NCBI RefSeq assembly: GCF_002205645.1
Contig: NZ_NIOF01000001.1
Coordinates: 310,001-374,000 of the forward strand
Source: Roseateles aquatilis
GTDB lineage: Bacteria; Pseudomonadota; Gammaproteobacteria; Burkholderiales; Burkholderiaceae_C
Reading direction: 5' to 3'
Length of the DNA stretch: 64,000 nt
In this document: piece after piece, positions 47,488 to 56,504 of the stretch
Position numbering within the stretch: the first letter of the stretch is position 1
Layout of the letters: the number at the start of each line of letters is the position of its first letter
Notes under the pieces: generated by a model
The model's database searches: none
The model's input: only the letters and a program-made list of their open reading frames with translations
What the model was told of the DNA's origin: nothing
Translations under genes and position numbers: made by a program

Positions 47488-48326
47488 GCCGCAACATCGC
47501 CGCTTCGGTGCGCGATCGGCTTTTGAATCTGGCTCAGCGCAACGATCTCAACTACTCGCGCGTCATGACCCGCTTCGGGCTCGAGCGTCTTCTCTATCGA
47601 ATCTCCGCGTCGCCCTACGCGTCGCTCTTCCTCTTGAAGGGGGCCTTGCTCTTCTCGCACTGGTACCACGATCGTGGTCGGCCGACACGCGATGCAGACT
47701 TCCTCGCTCTCAATCCAAACGACGTGTGCCAACTCGTGGCGATGTTCCAGGAGGTCTGCGCCATTCCCGGCGATGACGGCGTCTTCTTCGACCCCACGTC
47801 CGTGCAGGGTCGCGATCTTGGGATCGCCGAGAAAGGCGTTGTCCGCATCACATTGGTCGGCGATCTGAATCGCGCGCGGCTGACCATCCAGATCGACATC
47901 GGCTACGGCGACCCCGTTTCACCAGGGCCTGAGAGCATCGCGTTTCCAACGCTCCTTGAAGACCTTCCGGCGCCCCGCTTGCTGGCGTATCCGAAGGCCA
48001 CGGTGGTTGCCGAGAAGCTCCATGCCATCTGGTCGCTCGGCATGTCCAACACGCGTCTGAAGGACTACTACGACCTCGACATGCTGCTTCACGACGGCGA
48101 CGTAGACCCAGCACAACTGAAGGAGGCGATTCGACTGACCTTCGAGAAAAGACGCACGCTGCGCCGACCAGGCGTGCCCGTTGGATTGTCTGGGCGCTAT
48201 GCCAGCGATTCCGCGAAACGCTCACTATGGGCAGGCTTCCTGAAGAAAAATGGTCTCGCGGACTCGGCCCTCGACGATGTTGTCAAGCGGTTGGCAACCG
48301 CGCTTCAACGCCTTCAAGTCATCTGA
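47484..48326 (+). CDS. AbiEii-type nucleotidyltransferase toxin
   Basis: This 280-residue protein belongs to the AbiEii/DUF1814 nucleotidyltransferases. Motif I is FLLKGALLF. Motif II is the metal-binding GRPTRDADFLAL with the paired Asp residues. Further conserved blocks are IQIDIGYGDPV and PKATVVAEKLHAIWSLG, followed by RLKDYYDLDMLL. All catalytic positions I can recognise are intact, so the toxin is probably active. In AbiE systems the toxin causes reversible growth arrest and can give phage abortive infection; related enzymes modify tRNA 3' ends. It is translationally coupled to its antitoxin, and its less GC-rich codon use marks the pair as foreign. Confidence 0.9.
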   Translation: MSRNIAASVRDRLLNLAQRNDLNYSRVMTRFGLERLLYRISASPYASLFLLKGALLFSHWYHDRGRPTRDADFLALNPNDVCQLVAMFQEVCAIPGDDGVFFDPTSVQGRDLGIAEKGVVRITLVGDLNRARLTIQIDIGYGDPVSPGPESIAFPTLLEDLPAPRLLAYPKATVVAEKLHAIWSLGMSNTRLKDYYDLDMLLHDGDVDPAQLKEAIRLTFEKRRTLRRPGVPVGLSGRYASDSAKRSLWAGFLKKNGLADSALDDVVKRLATALQRLQVI

Positions 48327-48419
48327 GCCAAGCCTCGTCACGCGCCACTTCGGCGCGCGACGTCATCTTGACCCGCTCGCGCCAGACGGCCTCCCAGCCT
48401 TCGCGCTCGCGTACCCGCC

Positions 48420-48908
48420 TCACTTCGCCGCCATCACCCCCTTGTTCGCCAACGCATCCGCGCGCTCATTGCCCGGATCGCCGGCGTGGCCCTTGACCCA
48501 GCGCCAGTCGACCGTGTGCAGCTTGCGCAGCGCGTCCAGCCGCTGCCAGAGGTCGGCGTTCTTCACCGGTTTGCCGTCCGCCGTTTTCCAGCCGCGGCGC
48601 TGCCAGCCGCTGATCCACTCGGTCATGCCCTTGCGGACGTACTCGCTGTCCGTGTAGATCACGATGTTGCAGCTGCGCTTGAGCGAGGTCAGCGCCTCGA
48701 TCACGGCCGTCAGCTCCATGCGGTTGTTGGTCGTGTTGCGCTCGCCGCCGAAGAGCTCTTTCTCGTGCCCGCCGCTGCTCAGCCAGGCGCCCCACCCGCC
48801 CGGGCCCGGATTGCCCTTGCAGGCGCCGTCCGTGTAGATGACGACGCCAGGCTTGGCGATCTTGGGGGCGGCGGCGGTGGCGGATGCAGGAGCGGTGGAA
48901 TCGGTCAT
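48420..48908 (-). CDS. rnhA: Ribonuclease HI
   Basis: This 162-residue enzyme degrades the RNA strand of RNA-DNA hybrids. A low-complexity N-terminal tail (residues 1-20) precedes the RNase H fold. All active-site residues are present: Asp27 ([11 protein letters not shown]), Glu65 ([13 protein letters not shown]), Asp87 (IYTDSEYV), His141 (WVKGHAGD) and Asp151 (NERADALAN). They match E. coli Asp10, Glu48, Asp70, His124 and Asp134 with a constant offset of 17. The stop of the methyltransferase lies 40 bases upstream on the same strand, so the two are probably co-transcribed. Confidence 0.97.
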   Translation of the reverse strand: MTDSTAPASATAAAPKIAKPGVVIYTDGACKGNPGPGGWGAWLSSGGHEKELFGGERNTTNNRMELTAVIEALTSLKRSCNIVIYTDSEYVRKGMTEWISGWQRRGWKTADGKPVKNADLWQRLDALRKLHTVDWRWVKGHAGDPGNERADALANKGVMAAK

Positions 48909-48948
48909 GAAGGGAACGAAGAAGGAATCTGTCGTCGGGCGCCGGTGT

Positions 48949-49911
48949 TCAGTCCTGCGCCCGATCGCGGCCGGAGCCGACGCGGTGGTGATGATGGTGA
49001 TGTACGGCGGCCACGGCCGGGGCGGTTTTCGCGACGCGCTTCTTGCCGCGCGCCAGTCCGATCAGCCGCATGCCGTGCACGCGCTTGACCGCGATGACGC
49101 CATACAGCGCGCCGAGCACCGTCCACCACTTGCCGCCCGGCTTCTCGATCCACTGCCAGCGCGTCAACCAGGACTCGCTCAGCAGCGGGGGCCGATAGCA
49201 GCCGAACTGCGCGCGCTCGACCTCGAAGGACAGCAGCCTCAGCCAGTCGCGCAGGCGCCAGTAGCCGATGTACTCGCCCTCCTCCGGCAGATAGAGCCGC
49301 GGCGGACGGCCCAGCATCCGGCCGTTGACGCGGGCCAGATTCCGCCTCACCGCCCACAGGCTGGCCGGGTTCAGACCGAGGATCACGACTCGCCCTTCTG
49401 GACGCAGCACCCGCTCGACCTCGCGCAGGCAGCGGTGCGGATCGGACGCGAGTTCCAGCGTGTGCGGCAACAACACGAGATCCAGGCTGTTGGACTCGAA
49501 CGGCAACGCCTCGAACTCGCAATAGACCGCGGCGCGGCCGGCCCCGTTCATCTCGACGCCGGGCTGGGCCTGCGGCTCGGGCTGGTATTCGAGCGGATGC
49601 ACGGCGGGTCCGCGCGAGGGTGGTCCCGCCATCGGTTCGCGATGCGACGGCGCGTGGACATGGTTCAGCGCGAGCCATCGGTTCGTCATGCGATTGGTCC
49701 GCAGGCCATGCAATTGCGGCAAGCCCAGCTGCAGCGCGTGGTAGCCGAACCAATCGATCACGGCGGCGTCGATGAAGCGCTGTTCCCAAGCCAGCAGATA
49801 GCGGCCGGCGGGCGTGCGCAGCCACTCGGCGAGCTCGGCCGCGGCAGTGCCGTTCGCGGGGGGCGCCTCTACAATCGGCGCCACTTCGTCGTCCTGGCCC
49901 GGTGTCTTCAT
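48949..49911 (-). CDS. SAM-dependent methyltransferase, YafS-like, with natural His6 tract
   Basis: This 320-residue class I methyltransferase is of the type usually found between gloB and rnhA (YafS of E. coli). The SAM-fold core includes [20 protein letters not shown] and the later [21 protein letters not shown]. The early glycine loop is not a canonical GxGxG. The C-terminal tail is basic and contains six consecutive His residues (bases 48985-49002) just before the end. The substrate is unknown. Its 5' end faces gloB with only 26 bases between start codons, so their promoters must overlap. The family assignment is good; the function is not known. Confidence 0.85.
   Translation of the reverse strand: MKTPGQDDEVAPIVEAPPANGTAAAELAEWLRTPAGRYLLAWEQRFIDAAVIDWFGYHALQLGLPQLHGLRTNRMTNRWLALNHVHAPSHREPMAGPPSRGPAVHPLEYQPEPQAQPGVEMNGAGRAAVYCEFEALPFESNSLDLVLLPHTLELASDPHRCLREVERVLRPEGRVVILGLNPASLWAVRRNLARVNGRMLGRPPRLYLPEEGEYIGYWRLRDWLRLLSFEVERAQFGCYRPPLLSESWLTRWQWIEKPGGKWWTVLGALYGVIAVKRVHGMRLIGLARGKKRVAKTAPAVAAVHHHHHHRVGSGRDRAQD
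49870..49875 (+). promoter_or_regulatory. Putative -10 element of gloB
   Basis: TACAAT followed by CGGCG lies inside the first codons of the divergent methyltransferase, 62 bases before the gloB ATG. It fits the TAnAATCnnCG pattern seen elsewhere in the window. The -35 is unclear. Confidence 0.38.
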
Positions 49912-49937
49912 CGGTGGGACCTGATCGCCTTGCGTGC

Positions 49938-50723
49938 ATGAACCTCGTCGCCGTCCCCGCCTTCACAGACAACTACATCTGGCTGCTGCATGACGGCAAG
50001 GAGGCGCTCGTCGTGGATCCAGGCGATGCGACGCCGGTGCGTGAGGCACTGCGCTCGTTGGGCCTGGACCTGCGAGGCATTCTAGTGACCCACCACCACA
50101 ACGATCACGTCGGCGGCCTGCGCGACCTGATGCCGTTGCTGGGAAAAGGCGCAACGATCTGGGGGCCGGCCAACGAGTCCATGCCGGTGTCGGTTGAACC
50201 TTTGCGCGAAGGCGACCGCGTCGAGTTGCTCGGCCAGGTGTTCGACGTGCTGGACGTCCCCGGCCACACCGCCGGTCACATCGCTTTCGTGCTGAAGCAA
50301 CCGACGGACGGCTCCTCGCCCATCGCTTTCTGCGGCGACACGCTGTTCTCGGCCGGCTGCGGCCGCCTGTTCGAGGGCACGCCGGCGCAGATGCACGACT
50401 CGCTGTCCAAGCTGGCCGCGCTCCCCGGGGATACCCGGGTGTGCTGCGCGCACGAGTACACCTTGTCGAATCTGCGATTTGCTCGCACAGTCGAGCCCCA
50501 GAACGAGGCGGTCGCGCGCCACGAGGCCTGGTGTCTGGCCCAGCGCGAACGGCACCTGCCCACCCTGCCCTCCACCGTTGCCGTGGAGCTCCAGATCAAC
50601 CCCTTCCTGCGCTGCGACGTCCCCGACGTCCGCGAGGCCGCCCAGCGGCACGACTCGCGCGTCACGGCGCAGCCGGCCTCGGTCCTGGCCGGCTTGCGCC
50701 AGTGGAAGAACGATTTCCGTTGA
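49938..50723 (+). CDS. gloB: Hydroxyacylglutathione hydrolase (glyoxalase II)
   Basis: This 261-residue metallo-beta-lactamase-fold enzyme hydrolyses S-lactoylglutathione to lactate and glutathione, the second step of methylglyoxal detoxification. The metal-binding motif is THHHNDHVGG near residue 57. Further ligands lie in VPGHTAGHIAF, FCGDTLFSAGCGR and CAHEYTLSNLRFA. The C-terminal HAGH domain (residues ~175-261) ends in RQWKNDFR, typical of GloB. The ATG at 49938 gives MNLVAVPAFTDNYIW, the standard start. It is followed eight bases later by mltD, as in other proteobacteria. Confidence 0.96.
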   Translation: MNLVAVPAFTDNYIWLLHDGKEALVVDPGDATPVREALRSLGLDLRGILVTHHHNDHVGGLRDLMPLLGKGATIWGPANESMPVSVEPLREGDRVELLGQVFDVLDVPGHTAGHIAFVLKQPTDGSSPIAFCGDTLFSAGCGRLFEGTPAQMHDSLSKLAALPGDTRVCCAHEYTLSNLRFARTVEPQNEAVARHEAWCLAQRERHLPTLPSTVAVELQINPFLRCDVPDVREAAQRHDSRVTAQPASVLAGLRQWKNDFR

Positions 50724-50730
50724 GAGTCCG

Positions 50731-52467
50731 ATGCATCGACACCCGTCCCCCGCCGCTCCCGCCCAAGCCCATTCCGCCTCCTCCGACTCCGAACGTCCGG
50801 CCTCCAAACGTCCGGCCCTGTCCCTGATCGCCGCGCTGCTGCCGCTGGTGCTGGCCGCCTGCGCGACGAAAACCGCGCCGCTGGCGAGCAACGACGAGGC
50901 GCGGGCCGCCGCCCAGCAGACGGTGAAGGCGGTCGAGGCCGCCGCGTCGGCGGTGGCGCCGTCGAAGACGCAGGTCGCGGCCGCGAGCGGCGCGCCGGTC
51001 GCCAAGCTGGACGTGCTGCTCGAGGACAACCTGAATCCCGGCGAGAAGGTCGACCTCGACGCGCCGCAGGCCCACGTCGACCTGTGGGCCCGCATGCGCG
51101 CCGGCATGGCGATGCCCGACCTGGACAACGACCTCGTGCGCAAGGCCGAGGACTGGTACAGCACCCGGCCCGACTACGTCGCCCGCATGACCGGCCGCGG
51201 CAGCCTCTACCTCTATCACGTGGTCGAGGAAGTCGAGAAGCGCAACATGCCGATGGAGCTGGCGCTGCTGCCCTTCGTCGAGAGCGCCTTCCGCAACGAC
51301 GCGCAGTCCACCGCCAAAGCGGTCGGCATGTGGCAGTTCATGCCGGCCACCGGCCGCGACTTCGACCTCAAGCAGAACCTCTTCCGCGACGACCGCCGCG
51401 ACGTGCTGGCCTCCACCAAGGCCGCGCTGGACTACCTGCAGCGCCTGAGCAAGATGTTCAATGGCGACTGGCAACTGGCGCTGGCCGCCTACAACTGGGG
51501 CCCGGGCAACGTCGGCAAGGCGGTGGCGCGCAACCAGAAGGCCGGCCTGCCGATCGACTACGACAACCTGCGCATCCCCGACGAGACCCGCTACTACCTG
51601 CCCAAGCTGCAGGCGGTGAAGAACATCCTGATGCGCCCGCAGGCCTACGGCCTGGCGCTGCCGGCGGTGGCGAACCATCCGTACTTCCTGTCGGTCAACA
51701 TCGACCGCGACATGGACGTCGCCCGCGCCGCGCAACTGGCCGAGCTGGACGAGGACACCTTCCGCCAGTTCAATCCGTCGATGAACAAGCCGGTGATCCT
51801 GGCCGCCAGCAGCGGCCAGATCCTGCTGCCCTACGACAACGCCAGCACCTTCGTCGCCAACCTGGAGCGCCATCGCGGGCCGCTGGCCTCGTGGACCGCG
51901 TGGGTGGTGCCCAAGACGATGAAACCCGGCGATGCCGCCAAGCAGGTCGGCATGAGCGAGACCGGCCTGCGCGAGATCAACCGCATCCCCGCCCGCATGC
52001 TGGTGACGAAGGGATCGACGCTGCTGGTGCCGCGCAGCGCGTCGCGCGACCAGGACGTGTCGGAACACCTGGCCGACCATGCCAGCATCGCCTTCGCGCC
52101 GGACGTGCCGCCGATGCGCCGCGTCACGCTCAAGGCGGGCAAGGGCGACACGGTGGCGAGCGTCGCGCGCCGCTACCGGCTGGGCACGACCCAGCTGGCG
52201 CAGTGGAACAAGGTCAGCACCAAGGCCACCTTCAAGCCGGGCCAGCAGGTGATCGCGTATGTGCGCGAAGGTCAGACCCTGGCGGCCGTGGAACCGGCCG
52301 GCAAGTCGACCCCGGCTTCCGCGAAATCGGCCAAGAACGCCAAGGTCACGCGGGTGGCGTCCAGCAGCACCAACAAGGCCGTCAAGAACGCGCCCAAGAC
52401 GCGCAGCGCCAAGGTCGCGACCGGTGGTGGCGGCAACACCGTGGCGACGAAGACGGCGCTGCGCTGA
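50731..52467 (+). CDS. mltD: Membrane-bound lytic murein transglycosylase D, LysM lipoprotein
   Basis: This 578-residue enzyme cleaves peptidoglycan glycan strands from the outer membrane. A 29-residue polar N-terminus precedes a lipoprotein signal with lipobox LVLAAC (Cys44), a substrate of Lgt. The SLT domain (~140-290) has catalytic Glu184 in LLPFVESAFRNDA, then AVGMWQFMPATGRDF and LALAAYNWGPGNV. LysM-like segments follow at ~450-485 and ~520-565 (KGDTVASVARRYRLGTTQLAQWN). The tail is Lys/Ala/Thr-rich. It starts eight bases after gloB and ends before a strong terminator. The gloB-mltD order is conserved in many proteobacteria. Confidence 0.95.
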   Translation: MHRHPSPAAPAQAHSASSDSERPASKRPALSLIAALLPLVLAACATKTAPLASNDEARAAAQQTVKAVEAAASAVAPSKTQVAAASGAPVAKLDVLLEDNLNPGEKVDLDAPQAHVDLWARMRAGMAMPDLDNDLVRKAEDWYSTRPDYVARMTGRGSLYLYHVVEEVEKRNMPMELALLPFVESAFRNDAQSTAKAVGMWQFMPATGRDFDLKQNLFRDDRRDVLASTKAALDYLQRLSKMFNGDWQLALAAYNWGPGNVGKAVARNQKAGLPIDYDNLRIPDETRYYLPKLQAVKNILMRPQAYGLALPAVANHPYFLSVNIDRDMDVARAAQLAELDEDTFRQFNPSMNKPVILAASSGQILLPYDNASTFVANLERHRGPLASWTAWVVPKTMKPGDAAKQVGMSETGLREINRIPARMLVTKGSTLLVPRSASRDQDVSEHLADHASIAFAPDVPPMRRVTLKAGKGDTVASVARRYRLGTTQLAQWNKVSTKATFKPGQQVIAYVREGQTLAAVEPAGKSTPASAKSAKNAKVTRVASSSTNKAVKNAPKTRSAKVATGGGGNTVATKTALR

Positions 52468-52491
52468 CGCGCGACCAGCATCCAAGGACGA

Positions 52492-52518
52492 CGGGCGCTC
52501 GATGGAGCGCCCGTTTTT
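52492..52518 (+). terminator. Rho-independent terminator after mltD
   Basis: CGGGCGCTC and GAGCGCCCG form a nine-base-pair stem with GATG in the loop, followed by TTTTT. It lies 25 bases past the mltD stop. Confidence 0.93.
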
Positions 52519-52654
52519 CGTTCGACATCTTCACGTGGTGCCTTCACGCGGCGTCGTCGCCAGGCGTCGGCGCCAGAAGCTTCGCCTGACGTTTCGCCAC
52601 GCGTTGTCGTTCGATGCGCCAGCACGCCCCCCGGAGGCCGGAGGCGCCTCGACA

Positions 52655-53044
52655 TCAGACGAAGAACAGCCCGATCGACAACGCCACGCCGACCGCCCAC
52701 ACCAGGCTGCGCAGGCTGGGCAGGTCGGCCAGGTACAGCGCGATGAAGACCAGGCGCGAGGCGATGAAGGCCATCGCCAGCAGGTCGATGCGCGACTGGT
52801 CGTGATGCATCTGCTGCGCCGCCAGCACGCCGGCGATGAACAGCGGCAGCGCCTCGAAACCGTTGGCCTGCGCCGCATTGGCGCGTGCCTGCCAGCCGGT
52901 CTGACGGCCCAGCCAGGCCCGCGGGTCGTGGTTGTCGAAGCCGCCCTCGCGGCGACGCTTGCCGAAGCCCCTGGACTTGGCCAGCGCGGCGGACAGCACC
53001 GGCAGCAGGCAGGCGACGATCAGGCAGTAGTTGGCGAGGGTCAT
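52655..53044 (-). CDS. MAPEG-family membrane protein
   Basis: This 129-residue protein has four predicted transmembrane helices and the MAPEG block ANAAQANGFEALPLFIAGVL. This family covers microsomal glutathione S-transferase-like eicosanoid and detoxification proteins; bacterial members of this short type are usually uncharacterised. The cytoplasmic loop is basic (FGKRRREGGFDNHDPRAWLG). It reads in the same direction as recR upstream, with a 54-base gap, so it may share the recR transcript. Confidence 0.87.
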   Translation of the reverse strand: MTLANYCLIVACLLPVLSAALAKSRGFGKRRREGGFDNHDPRAWLGRQTGWQARANAAQANGFEALPLFIAGVLAAQQMHHDQSRIDLLAMAFIASRLVFIALYLADLPSLRSLVWAVGVALSIGLFFV

Positions 53045-53098
53045 GGCAAGGAGCGGCGGAGCGCTTGAACGGGGGAACGTGAAGGCATGGGCGACGGA

Positions 53099-53686
53099 TC
53101 AGGTCGCGCGGCGATCGACCAGCGCATGCGCGATCGTGCCGAGGTCGACGTACTCCAGCTCGCTGCCGACCGGCACGCCGCGCGCCAGGCGCGTGCTGCG
53201 CAGGCCGCGCGCGCGCAGCGCCTCGGCCAGCACATGCGCGGTGGCCTCGCCCTCGGCGGTGAAGCTGGTGGCGAGGATGACTTCTTCCACCTGACCGTCG
53301 ACCGCGCGAGCGAGCAGTTGGTCGACACCGATCTCGCGCGTGGAGACGCCGTCCAGCGGGCTGATCCGGCCTTGCAAGACGAAGTAGTAGCCGTGGTACG
53401 AGGCGGTGCGTTCCATCGCCGCCTGGTCGGCCGGCGATTCGACGACGCACAGCAGCCGCGCGTCGCGATGCCGGTCCTGGCAGATCGGGCAGACCGGCGC
53501 CTCGCTGAAGGTGTGGCAGCGCTCGCAGTGGCCGATGTTGCGCGCCGCGTCCTGCAGCGCGCGGGCCAACGTGTCGGCGCCGGCGCGGTCGTGCTGCAGC
53601 AGGTGATACGCCATGCGCTGGGCCGACTTCTGGCCCACGCCGGGCAGGCGCCGCAAGGCCTCGATCAATTGCTCGAGCGCGGTCAC
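53099..53686 (-). CDS. recR: Recombination mediator RecR
   Basis: This 195-residue protein works with RecO, RecF and YbaB-linked functions to load RecA at DNA gaps. Its N-terminal helix-hairpin-helix is [20 protein letters not shown]. The four-Cys zinc motif is [16 protein letters not shown] (residues ~57-72). The Toprim domain has [17 protein letters not shown] and the C-terminal Walker-like [17 protein letters not shown]. It lies ten bases after ybaB on the same strand, which in turn follows dnaX. The dnaX-ybaB-recR order is a classic bacterial operon. Confidence 0.97.
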   Translation of the reverse strand: MTALEQLIEALRRLPGVGQKSAQRMAYHLLQHDRAGADTLARALQDAARNIGHCERCHTFSEAPVCPICQDRHRDARLLCVVESPADQAAMERTASYHGYYFVLQGRISPLDGVSTREIGVDQLLARAVDGQVEEVILATSFTAEGEATAHVLAEALRARGLRSTRLARGVPVGSELEYVDLGTIAHALVDRRAT

Positions 53687-53696
53687 CGGGGTCCGA

Positions 53697-54023
53697 TCAG
53701 AACGGGAACTTCATGCCCGGGGGCATCGGCATGCCGGCGGTCAGCTTGGACATCTTTTCCTGGCTGACTTCCTCGGCGCGGCGCACGCCGTCGTTGAACG
53801 CGGCGGCGACCAGGTCTTCCAGCATGTCCTTGTCGTCGGCCAGCAGGCTGGGGTCGATGACGACGCGCTTGACGTCGTGCTTGCAGGTCATCGTGACCTT
53901 CACCAGGCCGGCGCCGGACTGGCCCTCGACCTCGATGTTGCCCAGCTCGTCCTGCGCGCGCTTCAGGTTGTCCTGCATCGCCTGGGCCTGCTTCATCAGA
54001 CCTGCGAGTTGACCCTTCATCAT
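53697..54023 (-). CDS. YbaB/EbfC nucleoid-associated protein
   Basis: This 108-residue DNA-binding protein forms dimers that coat DNA. The family core is clear: [20 protein letters not shown], then [20 protein letters not shown] and [18 protein letters not shown]. It has a Met/Pro-rich C-terminus ([12 protein letters not shown]). Two adjacent ATG codons (54023 and 54020) can start it; AAGGA nine bases upstream favours the first. It lies between dnaX and recR on the same strand in the usual operon order. Confidence 0.95.
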   Translation of the reverse strand: MMKGQLAGLMKQAQAMQDNLKRAQDELGNIEVEGQSGAGLVKVTMTCKHDVKRVVIDPSLLADDKDMLEDLVAAAFNDGVRRAEEVSQEKMSKLTAGMPMPPGMKFPF

Positions 54024-54138
54024 GATGGTGATTCCTTGTTCAGAGATTCGAGGACCGTCGACCCGGGTCGACGGTTCCGGGGGATGCCGGGCGGGCACCG
54101 ATGCGATGGGCGGATTGTCGCCGAGGACGCCGCCGGCT

Positions 54139-56397
54139 TCAGCGCGGCTTGATCGATCCCGGCAGGATGCGCGCCGTCTTGAACTGGGCCAGCAGGCGCT
54201 GGACCTCGGGATCTTCAAGAATGATCGACTCGGCCTGGCGCTGGCGCGCGCGCACCGTCATCGTCTCCCGCAGCGCGGGGGAGTCCGAGGCGCGCCCCGC
54301 CTCCAGGTCCAGCCGCACCGGCTTGCCCACCAGCGCCGCCACCGCCGCCTGCAGCTTCTCCTGCAGGCCGGCCTGGCGCAACGATTCGCGCTCGACGCGG
54401 AAGCGCCAGCGCTGCGGCTCGGCGCTTTCGTCGATCTCCAGGCACTCGGCCTGCAGCGCGAGCTCGCGGGTCAGCGCGGTCAGACCCAGTTGCGGCACGG
54501 TCGCATGCCAGCGCTCGCCCAGCGGCGTCAGGACCAGCTCGACCTCCTCGGCCGCAGTCGAGACATAGATGCCGTCCCCGCCCTGGTCCGGCATCGGATC
54601 GTCGGCATCAGGCAGCGACTGTCCGACGGCCGCGTCCTCGTCGGACGGCGGCGGCGCGTCCAGCCAAGGCGGCGGGCCGTCGTCGTCATGCGGCGGGGAC
54701 AGGTCTTCCGGCTCGTCCGAGTCGGCGACCGCGGTGGGCGGCGGAGCGGCGCGCGGGCGCAGGCGTTCGCTGAAGCGGGTCGCGGGAGCGCCACCTTGCG
54801 CGGCGCGTAGCGGACCCGAAGGTCCCGACGGGCGAGGCGCTGCCGGCGGAGCCGCCGCGAGCTCGGGTTCGGGCGTCGGCGCGGACGCCGGGGCGGCGGC
54901 CGGAGCAGGAGTCTGGGCAGGCGTCCGAGCCGCGACGGGCGCCGGGCCGGGCTCGACGGCAGGCGGCGGCTCCGGGCGTTCGTCCACGGCCGAAGACGGC
55001 GCGTCGGTCGCCGCGGTCAGCGCGGCGGGCGCAGGATCGGGCGCCGCTGCTGGCGCGGCCGCGGGCTCGGGTTCAGGTTCTGGCGCGGTGGCCTCCGCGA
55101 CGCGCGGCACGGCAGGCGCGGGTTGGACCGGCACGGGCGCAGGCGCGGCGCTTTGCGGCGCCGGAGCCGGAGCCGCCTGAGGGCGCGCGACCGGCGTCGT
55201 CATCGACGTCGGAGCCGCGGCAGACGCAGAGGCGGCGGACGTCGCCGGCGCGGCGCGCGCGGCGCCCTCGGGCGCGGTCGGCTGTCGGGCCCCCTGCCCG
55301 TTCGGACGGAACGCCATCATGCGCAGCAGGGCCATCGTCAAGCCCGCGTATTCGTCGGGCGCCAGCGGCAGCTCCTGCCGGCCGTGCAGCGCCATGCTGT
55401 ACATCAGCTGGATCTCGTCGCCGGGCAACTGGCTGGCGAGCGGCAGCAGCTCGGCCAGATCGGGATCGGTGGCGTCGAGCGCGCCGGGCGCCGCCTGCGC
55501 GACGGCCAGGTGCTGCAGCGCGACCGCCAAGTCCTCCAGCGTGCCGCCGGCCGACAATCCCATGTCGCGCAGCCGGTCGGACGCACCGACCAGCGCCGCG
55601 CCGTCACCCGCGATCAGCGCATGGAGGATGGCCTGGACATGACCGCGGTCGACGCTGCCGAGCATCTGCCGCACGCCGGCTTCCTTGAGCTCGCCGGAGC
55701 CAAAGGCGATCGCCTGGTCGGTCAGCGACAGCGCATCGCGCATCGAGCCGCGCGCGGCGCGCGCCAGCAGGCGCAACGCGCCGGCCTCGTTGGGCACGTG
55801 CTCGTTCTGCAGCACGCGCGTCAGGTGTTCCAACACGGTCTGCGGCGCCATCGGCCGCAAGTTGAACTGCAGGCAGCGCGACAGCACGGTGACCGGCACC
55901 TTCTGCGGATCGGTCGTCGCCAGGACGAACTTCAGGTACTCGGGCGGCTCCTCGAGCGTCTTCAGCATCGCGTTGAACGCGGTGTTGGACAGCATGTGCA
56001 CTTCGTCGATCATGTAGACCTTGAAGCGCCCGACCACCGGCTTGTAGACCGACTGGTCCAGCAGCTGCGAGATTTCCTCGACGCCGCGGTTGGAGGCGGC
56101 GTCCAGTTCGACGTAGTCGACGAAACGGCCCGCGTCGATGTCGCGGCAGGCGTCGCACACGCCGCAGGGATGGGCGGTGATGCCGCCGGTGCCGTCGGGC
56201 CCGACGCAATTCAGCGACTTGGCCAGGATGCGCGAGACCGAGGTCTTGCCCACGCCGCGCGTGCCGGTGAACAGGTAGGCGTGATGCAGACGCTGCTGCG
56301 TCAGCGCATTGGCCAGGGCCTGCACCACATGCTCCTGACCCATCAGCTCCTCGAACGTGCGGGAGCGGTACTTGCGTGCGAGGACCTGGTAACTCAT
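54139..56397 (-). CDS. dnaX: DNA polymerase III subunits tau/gamma (clamp-loader ATPase)
   Basis: This 752-residue protein is the ATPase of the clamp loader. The N-terminal AAA+ domain has Walker [10 protein letters not shown], a four-Cys zinc module around CGVCDAC, Walker B IDEVHMLS, sensor 1 [12 protein letters not shown] and the SRC arginine finger motif LSRCLQFN. Domain III ends near residue 365. A long Ala/Pro-rich linker (~370-590) leads to the C-terminal tau domain (~600-752) that contacts DnaB and alpha. No A-rich slippery heptamer is seen, so a gamma form, if made, would need another mechanism. It is divergent from the PurM-like gene. Confidence 0.97.
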   Translation of the reverse strand: MSYQVLARKYRSRTFEELMGQEHVVQALANALTQQRLHHAYLFTGTRGVGKTSVSRILAKSLNCVGPDGTGGITAHPCGVCDACRDIDAGRFVDYVELDAASNRGVEEISQLLDQSVYKPVVGRFKVYMIDEVHMLSNTAFNAMLKTLEEPPEYLKFVLATTDPQKVPVTVLSRCLQFNLRPMAPQTVLEHLTRVLQNEHVPNEAGALRLLARAARGSMRDALSLTDQAIAFGSGELKEAGVRQMLGSVDRGHVQAILHALIAGDGAALVGASDRLRDMGLSAGGTLEDLAVALQHLAVAQAAPGALDATDPDLAELLPLASQLPGDEIQLMYSMALHGRQELPLAPDEYAGLTMALLRMMAFRPNGQGARQPTAPEGAARAAPATSAASASAAAPTSMTTPVARPQAAPAPAPQSAAPAPVPVQPAPAVPRVAEATAPEPEPEPAAAPAAAPDPAPAALTAATDAPSSAVDERPEPPPAVEPGPAPVAARTPAQTPAPAAAPASAPTPEPELAAAPPAAPRPSGPSGPLRAAQGGAPATRFSERLRPRAAPPPTAVADSDEPEDLSPPHDDDGPPPWLDAPPPSDEDAAVGQSLPDADDPMPDQGGDGIYVSTAAEEVELVLTPLGERWHATVPQLGLTALTRELALQAECLEIDESAEPQRWRFRVERESLRQAGLQEKLQAAVAALVGKPVRLDLEAGRASDSPALRETMTVRARQRQAESIILEDPEVQRLLAQFKTARILPGSIKPR

Positions 56398-56490
56398 GGC
56401 GCGGCATTCTACGGGGCGGCTCTCCCCCAGCGGACGGGGGGCGGGAGATGCGGCGTCCGGGTTTGTCAGGAGAGGCTGATGGCGCTGAAG

Positions 56491-56496
56491 GATAAT
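56491..56496 (+). promoter_or_regulatory. Putative -10 element of the PurM-like gene
   Basis: GATAAT followed by CCGCG ends only eight bases before the ATG at 56505. A transcript started from it would be almost leaderless. TTGTCA at 56463 is too far upstream (22 bases) for a good -35. Confidence 0.38.
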
Positions 56497-56504
56497 CCGC
56501 GCCC

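Noticed and set aside
54370-55300. Programmed frameshift site in dnaX for gamma production
   Set aside because: No A-rich slippery heptamer with a following stem was seen in the GC-rich Ala/Pro linker coding region.
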